In this document: positions 12,187-36,250 of the stretch, piece by piece
Layout of the letters: each line of letters opens with the position of its first letter
Position numbering within the stretch: the first letter of the stretch is position 1
Translations under genes and position numbers: made by a program
Notes under the pieces: model-generated
Told to the model about the DNA's origin: nothing
Databases searched by the model: none
The model's input: only the letters and a program-made list of their open reading frames with translations
NCBI RefSeq assembly: GCF_018320785.1
Contig: NC_054867.1
Coordinates: 33,917,855 to 33,981,854 of the forward strand
Direction of reading: 5' to 3'
DNA length: 64,000 nucleotides
From: Cheilinus undulatus
Taxonomy: Eukaryota; Chordata; Actinopteri; Labriformes; Labridae

Positions 12187-12192
12187 AATAAA
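12187..12192 (+). terminator. Polyadenylation signal AATAAA (RhoGEF gene)
   Basis: It lies about 330 bp past the stop at 11858 (tcaataaagttttc). It gives the gene a short 3' UTR and leaves little room for a missed SH3 exon before the next repeats. Confidence 0.55.
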
Positions 12193-14354
12193 GTTTTCAA
12201 TTGAATAAACATGCTGAAAACATGACTCAAAAGCCAGGTCTTTTCAGAGTTGAGAGTGACACAATGTTTGATTAAAAAACAAAATTTCTGAGTGGTTTTA
12301 GACTTGCACGGTGTTTAAAAATCCAGAAGGGGTAGGGGATGAAAAAAGGTCAGAGGTGAAGCAAAAATGAGGCAGGCTGATGAAACAAAAACTTCAAAAA
12401 TCTTATATGCAAAAAGGTCCTTAAACACCAGAGGATGAGTAGTCAGTAGAATAGAAACACCCAGGTGTGGCCTAACCTAAGGTTTAAATCCTCAACTCCC
12501 TCCTAAAACATGTGTAAAAGGTTGTTCTTACCTTTACACCTTTCTCTGCCTTATACCAAGTGATAAAACTTAATGCTTTGTGTGGAGGCACCTCAGTGTA
12601 TACTTAAGCAATTTTATCTCCAATAGCTCAGACTGCATATAGAGGTGGTCTAGGATGCTTTCAGCCTGATTGGTTTGACAGTATAGATGCTCATGCTTAC
12701 CTGCACAGACCTTTCACCGATGTAATCTGTGGTAGTCTGCCAATAAGTAAAAAATGTGGTATCCATTCATCCTTGTAGTGGTAGGAATTGCAGTTCATTT
12801 TAGAGAACTGGATTAACTTGGATCAGCTTAGTACTAAAAGCTCATCTTTTGACTCCTTTTATGTTCATTAAATAACAGAAATTGTAAAACAGAAGTCAAT
12901 GTTTACCTAAAAGTGCAGGCTTCTAGAACCAGTTCACCCACAAGCTACACTTCATGGACAAAGGTATTTGGCCACACCTGTTAAATATTGAGTTCAGGTG
13001 TTTCAATCAGACTTTTTGCTACAGGTGTATAAAATCAAGCACCTAACCATGCAGTCTCTCTTTGTTAACATTTGTGATACAAAATGGGTCAGAAAAGCTC
13101 GGTGACTTCAAACGGGGTTCTGTGATGGATGCCACAGTACCAGATGGTTTCTAAGAATTTCATCTCTGCTGGAAATTCCACAGTCAGCTGTAAGTGATAG
13201 TATTAGAAAGTGTAAGCGTTTAGGAACAACAGCCATATAGTGGAAGACCACATAAAATCACAGAGGATGGTCAATGACTGCTAAAATGCATGGTGCATAA
13301 ATGTTACCAATGCTTTGCTGATTCCTGAGTTCTGAATTTCCTCTGGCATTAATGTAAGCACAAAAACTGTGTTGCCGGAGCAGTATAGAATGGGTTTCCA
13401 TGGCCGAGCAGCTGCATGCAAGCTTTGTATCCCTAAATCCAATGCCAAGCATCAGATGGAGCTCTAAAGCATACCATCACTTGGCTGTGGAGTGACTGAT
13501 CAAGCTTCCCCGGTTTGGCAGTCAGATGGGTGAGGCCCCTTACCTCCAGTGAAGGGCAATCTCAATGCCTTAGCATGCCAACACATTTTGGACAATGCTA
13601 TGCTTCCAACTTTGTGGCAACGGTTTGGGAAAGGCCCTTTCCTATTCCAACATGACTGTCACTGAACCCCAGTGCACAAAGCAAGGACTATAAAGGCATG
13701 GTTTGAGGAGTTTGGTGTGAAAGAACTTGACTGGCTCACACAGAGCCCTGACCTCAGCCCCATCAGCCTTTGGGAAGAACTGGAATGGATATTGTGTGCC
13801 AGGCCTTCTGGCTTCACTTGTAAATCTTGTGAAAAGCCTTTCAAGAAGAATGGAGGCTGGTATATTGAACTACATGCATTTGAATAAAATGCAAATCACT
13901 GTTGGTAAAAGGGTAGTAATGGTTAGGCAATGAAATACGTTTGCCCATGTAGTGTATATATGTCACAATATATCATCAATTTAATCTTACCAGTGACCCA
14001 TTTTTTAAATAGTACATCATAGTTTCCTTTAATAGCATTTTTAATGAAAAGGTTAAAGCCATAAAGGGGCACTGCTTTCCTCAAAGCTCGAGGCTTGATC
14101 TGCTCCTGTTCAATTGTATTGCCAATGGCTTTGTGCCACAAAGCATGCAGGGATACCTGACCACAAGCTAGACAAATGTAAATAAATATGCCTGAAAGCC
14201 ACAGAAATAATGTTTGGGTTGTTATTTAGATAATGGGCAAGCATGTGAGTTCCAGATGCAGGTCATCTCTGAAGGTATGGACACACGTACTAAGTACAGT
14301 CAATTTGAGATCTCAATGCCCAAAACGCTCAGCAATGCAAGGTATAAATGACCC
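12193..14354. other. Intergenic gap between convergent genes
   Basis: This separates the ends of the RhoGEF gene (plus) and cplane2 (minus). It holds the Tc1-like relic at 12948-13954. The rest is AT-rich with no coding signal. The cplane2 3' UTR must lie in its right part, but I cannot place its end. Confidence 0.5.
12948..13954 (+). mobile_element. Decayed Tc1-like transposon, both ends present
   Basis: The left end 'cacttcatggacaaagg' and the right end read inverted, 'cactacatgggcaaacg', form terminal inverted repeats, and TA dinucleotides flank both (12946-12947 and 13955-13956), as expected for Tc1/mariner. Plus-strand transposase pieces are readable, such as MGFHGRAAACK, LDNAMLPTLW and LDWLTQSPDLSPIS, in different frames with many stops, and the middle has an internal deletion near 13.5 kb. 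It is about 1.0 kb against the usual 1.5 kb or so. It is inactive. Confidence 0.9.
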
Positions 14355-17040
14355 TCAAAGTAGAGTCCCCGTCTCCTGTGGTGAATGTAAGCTGGTTGAT
14401 CCTGCAGTAACACAGTCCTGATGCCATAAATTCTCAGCGAGGCAGTTTAGGAGGAGGGCTACGTCGCCCAGCCCGTCACTGACCTCCCCGCCTGTCCGCA
14501 GTATCTGCAAACCACTTTTCTCCTGAAAGTCCCTCGCATCCTTTTCTGTGACATCACAGTGCATGAAAAGATCAAATCTGAGGTTTAAAATTGAGGAAAA
14601 ATATCTGTCTCTCTTTAGATGGACATTAAAAGAAATATGTACCATGCAGTGGGTTGGTTGTAGAAGGATCTTCTTTCCTTTTCTGAAGAGCAGGAGAAGC
14701 TATTCATAAATCAGCTATAACCCGATTAAAAAAACACCTTTATAAATATTTATGCCTCACTTTCTCTTCTATTAATGACCCAAAAGGATCCATGAATAAA
14801 ATCACTAACAAATCATGTGCTGGCTATATCTTAGTTCACCTACAGAGAGGTGCCTCTATATCAAGTCTGTCTCTTACTTTTTCAAAATGATTGAGTTTGA
14901 CTTGGATTCAGTCTGCACTGTTACAGTCAAGTTCCTTAAAAAAGCTTTAAAAAGATACTTTGTGCCAACCACCAGCTTCACAATGCGGTCTTCGGATGTC
15001 CCCGTCCATTTTGCAATTTGATTTGACAGATCATCGAAGGACGTCCTGTCAGTGAAGGAGAATAGGAAAAGGACGGCGTCCACCTGCTCCTTACATGACT
15101 GAAAGAGACAGAGGAGCATGATTGGATTAAAACATCCACTGTGATAGAACCTCTTTCAAAACAGTGCAATAGGAAGTCCATTTCAGTAATGTGAAGATTT
15201 CTGTTCTAAATTAACTTCATAACTGATTACAAAAATGTGTGATTAAATAATTCATGTTTTCTTCATACTGGGAGCAGATGGTCAAATCTACGTAAGGCGT
15301 TCTCTCCACAGTCCCACAGCTGCAGACGAAAGAAAATCACTCTGCCACTTTCTCTCAGCTTCACTGGCCAATACACCACTGTCGTCTCAACACCTGAAAG
15401 AGATGCATGAATTGATTTTATTTGACCTGGTTAATGTCGACACTAAAGAGTATTCACTCCTTTAAACATATGTAGCATAGTAGTGTACAGGAGGGGCCTA
15501 CCTGTGGTTTCATAGTGCATGTTTGGAACATTTTGACCTGCAAGACGTGCAGCTAGAGCAGTTTTCCCTACTCCACTCTTTCCAGAAAGGAAGATTTTAT
15601 AATGAACTGTGTCCACGGCTACATGTGGGGGCATCACTGGAGACTCCAAAAGGCCTTTAAAAGAAATCATTACCATCAAAATGATCACAAAAAATCGGGT
15701 TTTGTGAGACAAATTTTTGGTTTTGGGGCAGCTTATTGTGATTGAAAATGATGATTTATCTCTGCAAATGTTGCTCTTCTTGCAGAAAAACTGCCATAAT
15801 TTCTCTTATTTAATATATTTCCTTAAATGAATGGTGTTAAAATACATAAATGGTGAATTTAATTTTTTAATGTTATCTGAATGCACTTGAAACAGGTTTA
15901 TTAAGGGATGAGCAGCAGAGCTGAGTACGTGAGTTGCGGCCATGAAAACTTAGCAAAATATTCTTTGCCAATGCAAAACAGCTGATTCTGCCATTGGCTC
16001 TTGTTTGGTGTTGTTTGGTGGATCAGATGATTAAGGTCTGAAGAAACAAGAAATATTGGCAATTTAACAATACATTCATTTAACAAACTGAAGCTTCAGT
16101 AGCGTGTGGAAGAACCATACACAGTCACAACAGCCTGGAGCCTCCTCCTCATGCTGGGCACCAGCCTGACCACATACTGCTGTGGGATGGCATTCTTCAA
16201 CCTTCAAGTCAGTGGTTGTGCTCGTCGCTCTAGCACGAAATAGCACGAAAAGCAGTGTCATCTTGGAGGATAGAGTTTGGTCCCAGGCTATGTAGATATG
16301 GGATTGCCACTGGTTGCAGAATAAGCTGTTTGGCATTGGCAGAGAAGATCTGGCAAATTTTTCATAGGTGCAACCCACATACTCAGCTCTGCTGCTCATC
16401 CCACAAATGCATGTTCCTTACAAATGTGGCACCATTTAAAAGGGAAATGAACAGGCTTTATTTCAAAGAAGCATTGTTACAACAAAGAAATAATCTACTG
16501 AACACTAATGTCCTTACTTTTTGTGCTAAGATTCTAATTTTATATTTATAAACAGTATGTCAAACTTTAAGAAATCTACCAGTCAGTTCACCAACAGGGA
16601 TCTCATATCGTTTTCATTGTTTTATTGAGCCATCTTATTTCTTAAGGATTTTATAATTATCCAAAATAACAAAACACTGAAACAGTCTTTGAGGCTTTGT
16701 CTTTACAGAGAATCAAACAACTCAAGCAACTGATTTCAGTGAAAGGATTTCAGTTCATATGTTAATCTGAGGGATGTAAAGTTTTAAGCACAGATTAAAT
16801 TATGTAAAACAGTTAAACACAATGTTTTCAAACGCACTCACAAAAAGTCTTATTGAAAAGCTGCTCGTGTACTCTTCAGACAATGTGTTTAAACAGAATA
16901 AATATCACTATGTATTTTTTCCTACCGAAGTTTTTGCGTCTCTTCTTGTGCAGGATTTTGCTGAAATATTCTTTGCTGTCTTTACATCGATGCCAGTCAG
17001 CAACCACGACTGAACCTGGAGGAGGAGGAACTAGTGCCAT
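14355..17040 (-). CDS. cplane2: cplane2 (rsg1), Rab/Rem-like small GTPase of the cilium
   Basis: Five exons on the minus strand: 17040-16926, 15654-15502, 15393-15269, 15098-14959, 14577-14355. All are in frame and give 251 aa (human about 258). The start MALVPPPPGSVVVADWH matches the human N-terminus. GTPase motifs: P-loop GKSGVGKT at residues 63-70, the DxxG-type WDCGE in exon 3, and TKFD (NKxD equivalent) across the exon 4/5 junction. The tail has LAENLWHQD like human LAEQLWHQD. CPLANE2 works with the CPLANE complex (Inturned, Fuzzy, Wdpcp) in basal-body maturation, intraflagellar transport and planar polarity. It converges on the RhoGEF gene. Intron 1 (about 1.3 kb) carries a Tc1-type relic. 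Nothing looks broken. Confidence 0.93.
15906..16402 (-). mobile_element. Internally deleted Tc1-like element with about 90-bp inverted repeats
   Basis: Segments 15906-15996 and 16312-16402 are diverged inverted copies (for example 'gggatgagcagcagagctga' on the left against 'tcagctctgctgctcatccc' on the right). Between them, on the minus strand near 16098-16200, is the very end of a Tc1-type transposase: IPQQYVVRLVPSMRRRLQ, then a stop shortly after, a known C-terminal signature of the family. Everything upstream in the transposase is gone. The element lies in intron 1 of cplane2, in the same orientation as the gene. Confidence 0.8.
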
Positions 17041-19434
17041 GTTGTAGTCGATAGTAAAGCCTCGAAGCTAACACTTCTAACGCTAAACTTCTACGTTTTT
17101 CATTTTAAAGAAGGGAAATTAAATACAACTGGAGCGGCAACACAACACAGAGACCAGAACATCCCTCTCAAACCAGATAACTACAAGTAAACGACATCTT
17201 TAGTCGGCAAAGGGATGTTTTTTGTCTAACCGTGGAGACACTCCATAAAAACTTCCGTCAACTAAAACATCCCTTGCTTGACAACCACCATGACGTCACG
17301 TCCGCTTCTTCCTTCCTTTATTAGCGGAATGGAAACCAACTTCTAGGCGCATTAGCGCCCTCTGTTGGGTAGTGCTAGGCGGTAGAGCAGACGATAGACA
17401 AGGCAGGACTGAATTCCTCTAACTCAGTGGTTCCCAAACTTTTTGGGTTGCCCCCAAGCTCCTTTGGTAGTTGTTGAAAATATTTTCAAGCCCACCTCAT
17501 CATCACTGTGTACACATAAACGTATATCCATAGATGCTCAACACACAGTCACACCCTTTGCTATCAAATTCCAGCTTTTGGAATGTATCTCAAACATTGT
17601 CTGCAAATAGTAAAGAATAGCGACTGCAACGTTTAACTTCCAATTTAAGAGACACGAACAGCTCATTTTGATGTCCAGTCTCTATCTAATTTTGTCTTGA
17701 TTGAGGTAACACTAGAAAAAAACTATCCCACACTAGAATAAGACAAAAGGAAGGATCTGGCTCTCCTCATACCCTGGCATTTTCCAAGTAAAGCAGAAAG
17801 TAAAATATAACTCATCACATTTTCTTGTCTTTGGTCAGTAACTGTGATACCTGGTGTAGATTCATTGTTTGTCCTTTGTTAACTTGGATAGACCTCTCAC
17901 AAAATGTGCCATGCTCTGGCATTAGTGTCAAAAAAATTTGTGAAACAGTGCTCTGAACTTTTTTCTTACATTGAGGATGATCAACTCTGTTTACTATGAG
18001 AACCGCATTTAATTTATTCTTATTGCCAAAGGGAAAAATTGTCACAGATCATAGCACACTCTAAACTTAGACAATTACAATGACTTATCATTTCACAGCA
18101 GGGACAAATGCAGCCCTGAATCTTCTCAATTTTATTATAGGCCACCAAAAATGTGAGTACTTGAACCCAAATGCAAAAAGGATTGCCTATTATAATGTGT
18201 TTAACATAAATACACTTGAAGATATTATTCCAATGCAATGAACGTAGTTACTGAAGTTTATTTTTTAAACTTAAAAAAATGCATTTGTGATGCATTCAAG
18301 AGTTTCACAGAACCAATTAGTTGATAGCCAATCTGTTTCTAATTCCTTGAAAAAATCACTGCAGACCAGGGTGGGAAATTAGCACCAGCCAAATGTGGGT
18401 ATTTTTGAGCAGTGTCAGTGGATTTTGTTCAACCTACCAGCCACTGAGGCAGGTAAATCAAAATAATGTAAGAAAGTAATTTTGTGACAGTGAACGGCAT
18501 AAATTGAGTCCCAGTGTTCTGCTCATTCAGACTGACTCCATGATCAGATCTAGCAGACCCACACACTCACTGAGTGGTTGGTTTTGGATCCACAAGCCAC
18601 AGTGAGAGGTAGGCAAAAAAAAAACCTGCTGCTTCCCAGTGATCAAATGTTGCATATGATACTTGCATTTTTTTAAGTTCTCGTGGCAGATTTTGTTATG
18701 TTGTTCATGCTTAAATGTTTTGATGTCTGAAACTGACTTGTGGGTTGCTTGGAGTGAGAAGACCCCCAGGCCACCAGAGGTCTACCCCTGATATTTTATA
18801 AAGAGACTTTTCTAATTTCATATGACATTCCCAATCAAACCTATTAGATTTAACTTCCTTTATTGCTGAAGAACTCCAACAAGGCAGTGTTTTTGCATGG
18901 CAAAGTTTGCCTGACTATTCTCACATGATTTGTAGAATGTGTAATCTGGGCTCTTTCTTTATTTTACACGTTTTTCTCACTTAATCAAACATGAATGAAA
19001 TTATATGTGATTTTATTGATTGTTCTTGGAAAAGAAGAAGATAACCTTTATTTCCAAGAGAGAATGTTTGCCTAATGCTTTACATACTGGCTGAAATATC
19101 TGCACATGCTTAAAAAGGTCTCTGTGACATTCACTAATGGAGACATGGCAGATTGAGCACTGTTGCCCATGGAGGAGTGCTGCCTTAGAGGTACCATGCT
19201 CAGGGGAACATCAGCTGGCACCTCTCCAGACACAAGATCCCCTTACAGATTGAGCTGTGGTGGGGCCTCATGAGACAGCATTAAACTTATGGAAACTTTT
19301 TTGTTACAAGAGGGAAAAAGAACCGTTTAAAACACTGGAGCCATGATGAATGGTTGATTCCCTTAACAACCTACAGATGGCGATACATTCCAGGGTTTGG
19401 ATGTCAGATGCACTGAATAAAGATCCGAACACAA
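17041..19434. other. Gap between cplane2 and the hspb7-like gene
   Basis: The first 300 bp are the likely cplane2 promoter. At about 17426 there is a hAT-like end (cagtggttcccaaacttttt), and near 18370 another hAT-like start (cagggtgggaaattagcacc). I cannot pair either with a matching right end. The part below 19434 probably includes the 3' UTR of the hspb7-like gene, with TTTATT on the plus strand near 19045 as a candidate signal. Confidence 0.45.
17291..17298. promoter_or_regulatory. CRE palindrome in the cplane2 promoter region
   Basis: A perfect TGACGTCA lies about 250 bp upstream of the cplane2 start codon (17040, minus strand), in a locally GC- and CpG-richer stretch (17160-17400). It is a CREB/ATF-type site by sequence. 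Its use here is inferred. Confidence 0.5.
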
Positions 19435-20401
19435 CTAATGTACTCTGTGAGCTCTGACAGTCAGGACCCCGCCGCCCTCCAGCTCTGTGGTCACTGATGT
19501 GGGGTCCACATTTGATGGAAGTTTGCATTGATGAGAGAAAGTGTTTGTGACTGCACCATTGTCTCCCAACTGCATGAAAAAAGCAAAAGATGCATGGACA
19601 TAAAGTAGCAGAAATTAGATAGGGTAAAGTTTGAGTCAAATAATTGTTTATATTGTTTTCATAGCCCTTTCTTTAACCTTTCATCACCTCTAAAATACAT
19701 TGTAAATCAAATTAAAGTATCAATTTAGGTAGTCACTTTGCACAATCAGTCCAATTAAACCATTGATATACAGTGCCTATAAAAAGTATTCCCCCCTTGA
19801 ATATTTTACCCTTTTGCTTATTTTATAAATCAATCATCAACACAATTTGGCTTTTGATTAAAAATAAATAGATTTTAAAAACTCTCTTCAATTTCAAAGT
19901 GAAAACAGACTTCAACAACTTTTTATAGTCATTGTAAATACCAGTAGGTAAGTTTGTTTTTTAATCAATATTCCCATCAGTTATGGGGAATTTCTTACAT
20001 TTCAAGTCTATTTTGTGAAACATAATCAGTTAAACAGTAGACCTTTCATAGTTTCTGGTCACTATTACAAAATCTATCAGCATATTTTCAGCCTGCCTGC
20101 TGGCTCACCTTCTCAGCATGAACATCTATGTGGTTGTTGTAGAAGGTGATGACAACATCCTCTGGAGAAAATTCACTCACATCGACTGTGAACTGGAAAA
20201 CATCTCCAGAGAGCTGGATCTTCCCCGCTGGATATGCATGACCTGAAAGAAGTTGTACATTAGATCTCCATACCCATAAAACAGGGTGTAACTCTTCCTG
20301 TAAGTTTTGTTAATCTGACCTGTAAATTTGTTGTCTCTGCCGGTCTGTAGAAGTGGGGATGGTCCTGGATCTTCAGAGGAAATGCCACAACCTTTCTCCA
20401 T
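19435..20401 (-). CDS. hspb7: hspb7-like small heat shock protein, unusually short
   Basis: Three exons on the minus strand: 20401-20320, 20242-20109, 19569-19435. All are in frame and give 116 aa. Exons 2 and 3 encode an alpha-crystallin domain (about residues 33-115) with FTVDVSEFSPEDVV, NNHIDVHAEK, TNTFSHQCKLP and VDPTSVTTEL. These match HSPB7, the heart and muscle small heat shock protein that limits protein aggregation. HSPB7 lies in the same human block. The start ATG 20401 has an in-frame stop upstream and a TATA box about 80 bp before it. Human and zebrafish HSPB7 are about 170 aa. This one lacks the Ser-rich N-terminal arm, and it stops at RAHRVH before the C-terminal tail with the I-x-I type motif. 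A diverged second hspb7 copy is possible. A missed upstream exon is less likely. Confidence 0.85.
19771..19934. mobile_element. 164-bp Tc1/mariner MITE
   Basis: Left end 'cagtgcctataaaaagt' and right end, inverted, 'caatgactataaaaagt', are flanked by TA on both sides (19769-19770 and 19935-19936). Only the terminal repeats and a short AT-rich middle remain. The ends match those of the relics at 7019-7447 and 44.7-45.9 kb. It lies in the last intron of the hspb7-like gene. Confidence 0.85.
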
Positions 20402-20475
20402 ATAGGCCAGAGGGAGTTTTAGTCTCTATGCAGACGACTTTCTCTTCTACAAAGATCAAAGGGGCGTTATGAGTC

Positions 20476-20482
20476 CTTTATA
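20476..20482 (-). promoter_or_regulatory. TATA box of the hspb7-like gene
   Basis: TATAAAG on the minus strand, about 75 bp upstream of the ATG at 20401. It would place the transcription start near 20445-20450 and give a 5' UTR of about 50 bases. No heat shock element (repeated nGAAn) stands out nearby. Confidence 0.6.
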
Positions 20483-22580
20483 CTCTATGAGAGTTTGAGG
20501 GTGCAGCTTTATGTGTTAGTGGGTGGTGGTGGGGGGGTGTGGGGTGTGAATGATGCAGCTGGACTGGAATATGACACGGATTGTAGGTATTTAATGTGTC
20601 AGAACTGTTGTTTAACTGTTGTCAAGGGGTCTAACATTTCTGGCCGCGCCCCTGACTGGGAGCATATGAGACTTTGTGTTTGTGTGAGAAAGGGTGTGGA
20701 GATGTTTCTGAGTAAAGGATTAACCTATAACTATCAGTCCTTTTAATGAATGATCTATCATTTACAACTATCATTTGAACCATGGTGGCAATAAGATACG
20801 TTAAAGAACAAGTGTTTTTGTAAGCCTGTGTCCGCTTTATTCCAGGAATGACAACACAGTAACACAACTGACAGTGAAACCAAACAGTGAGCTTAAATTT
20901 AACATGGCAGAGTGATGGAGTGAAGTTGTGTGTAGGTGTGACATTTAACTCCACCTTGTCAAAGTGACCAAGTTTGATTAACTCCATGTGGATGACAGGT
21001 GTAGCCAAAACAAGCTCTGAGAGGGAAACAGTGATAGAAACATGTTTAAATATAAGGAAAGACAAGTGAATAGTCAAAGTGTTTGTTAAAGGGTTTATTT
21101 TTCTCATCTAATAAATGAAATCAGAATCATTTTTTTCTGTGCTCTAGCTGATATACATCTTAATAAAACTGAATGCCCTTATAGCTGGGACATTACATAG
21201 GGTGGCAGGGCAAATATGTTGACCATGTATTTCAACAGGTGTTGACAGCGATATGAGCTTTTGCTAGTTTTCATCTCATTAAATTGTCAGCTTGAAACCT
21301 GAAGCTGATGTACTACCACAACAAATCAAACAAAAATTTTGTTTATATTTTAGTATTTTGAATTAGGTTGTTTGAAAGCTGTCCAATCCACCCACCAAGA
21401 TGTAAGCCATAAACATCAAGATTAAAAATAAAGTCTTGCATTATTTCACTTTGTATGAGATTAATATAACATTTTTGGAAATGTAAACTGTCTGAAGAAA
21501 ATCACAGGAACAAAAAATTACTAACATGATATTCTATTTTTGTGTGATGCTGCTTTATTTGATGGGTTGGATTTTGTCTTTAAGGTCATGGCAAAAAGAC
21601 AACTAGAAATCAAAATGTAAAAGTTGTTCCAGTATCCCTTAATTCACCCACCTGTAGCAGAAAAGACTGATGTTCAAGTCACAAATCAACAATTCTGAAA
21701 AACCTGAATGGCTGATGTTACAGAATCTGTTAGTTGACAAGATACTACAATACTAAGTTGAATGAAAGAGCAAGTCTAAAGCCATCAAAATGTATAGGGT
21801 TCATACCAGCTTTGGAAAGGATGATCAAAAATAATATGTCAGGTTATTAACAAATTACTCAACAAAAGTTAAAAAAGAATTGCAATCCAGCTGTAAGGCA
21901 ACGTTGATTTTATTATAACACAAATACATCACCTGGTATAATCTCAGCATATATTCTCATGTAACAAATGACATAAATATACAACAAAATAAATATTAAA
22001 TAAAATGAACAGTTGTTTTTAAGACATGATGTAAACAAACAAACTGAGGAAAAATGTGATTCAGAGACTAACTACAAAATATATTGTATGATTCTTTACC
22101 CTGAGTGGAATAATCTTTCCAAATTTGCACAAAAGTCTCATTAATCACACAAACTGTAGAAAAAAATTAAGGATCCAGAGACACTGGCAGGATAAAGTGA
22201 GTGCTTGGAAGAGAAAGCTCTTTATCATGAAGAGCTAAAATAGTTCAGTCATTCAGGAAATGCCAGACAAGTTCTTTAACATTGTCTTATATTTTGCACT
22301 TACTTAGTTTCCTTTCCTTGATCATAAAACTTTTTATATTCAACATATAAAATCTATCAGTTCAGAAAGATAAATCATTTTCCTCTGTTAAAATAAAGTA
22401 CATAAGTGTTTTTGATCTCAGTCCTTTCTGAGTGTCCTCTTCAGTCGTGCCACAGAGGTGTAACAGAGGAGGGAAAAACCTGCAGCACAGCTCAGTTTCA
22501 CCCCCTCACTAAAGTCCTGCTTGTCCTCGAGTGAAATGGCATGGTCGGTCAGTGCACTTTGATTTGAAGGAATGCTTAGA
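20483..22580. other. Gap between the hspb7-like gene and epha2, with the epha2 3' UTR
   Basis: From the epha2 stop (22581) downward, this should be epha2 3' UTR to about 21909, where TTTATT gives a minus-strand AATAAA. The remainder down to 20483 has a G-rich patch at 20519-20545 and no gene that I recognise. The 158-codon open frame at 20631-21107 has no coding look. Confidence 0.5.
21909..21914 (-). terminator. Candidate polyadenylation signal of epha2
   Basis: AATAAA on the minus strand, 670 bp past the stop codon. Another candidate lies near 21554. The choice is by position only. Confidence 0.4.
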
Positions 22581-36023
<13,443 letters not shown>

Positions 36024-36250
36024 ATTTCCTCACAACTTTCTTTCAAAGTCGTGGTTAAATATCCCAAACTCTCTCCTCTTCTCTCCTCCGTCTGCTCCGC
36101 TTTTCCAAACACTTCACTCTACCGGCTCAGTGAGCACGAGCCCGCAGGCAACCCATTGACAAACAGGTGGCGTCATAGCCCCGCCCCCGGCGCTTTGGAA
36201 TGCAGAAGTTGTCCACATATAGTAATGAGGGTGGAGCCAGGACTGTTGGA
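36024..36250 (-). promoter_or_regulatory. epha2 promoter and 5' UTR region
   Basis: Immediately upstream of the epha2 start there is a GC- and CpG-richer stretch, with a GC box (ccccgcccccggcgc near 36179-36193, Sp1/KLF type) and an E-box CAGGTG near 36163. There is no TATA box. Promoter assignment is inferred from position and composition. Confidence 0.55.

Noticed and set aside
11859-12190. A missed SH3 exon for the RhoGEF
   Set aside because: The short stretch before the polyadenylation signal has no SH3-like frame and no acceptor followed by one.
17426-18790. hAT transposon between 'cagtggttcccaaac' and a possible right end near 18790
   Set aside because: The ends do not form matching inverted repeats and no 8-bp target duplication flanks them.
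20631-21107. 158-codon open frame on the minus strand
   Set aside because: No domain, no splice or promoter context, and an amino-acid mix typical of chance frames. It overlaps nothing conserved that I recognise.
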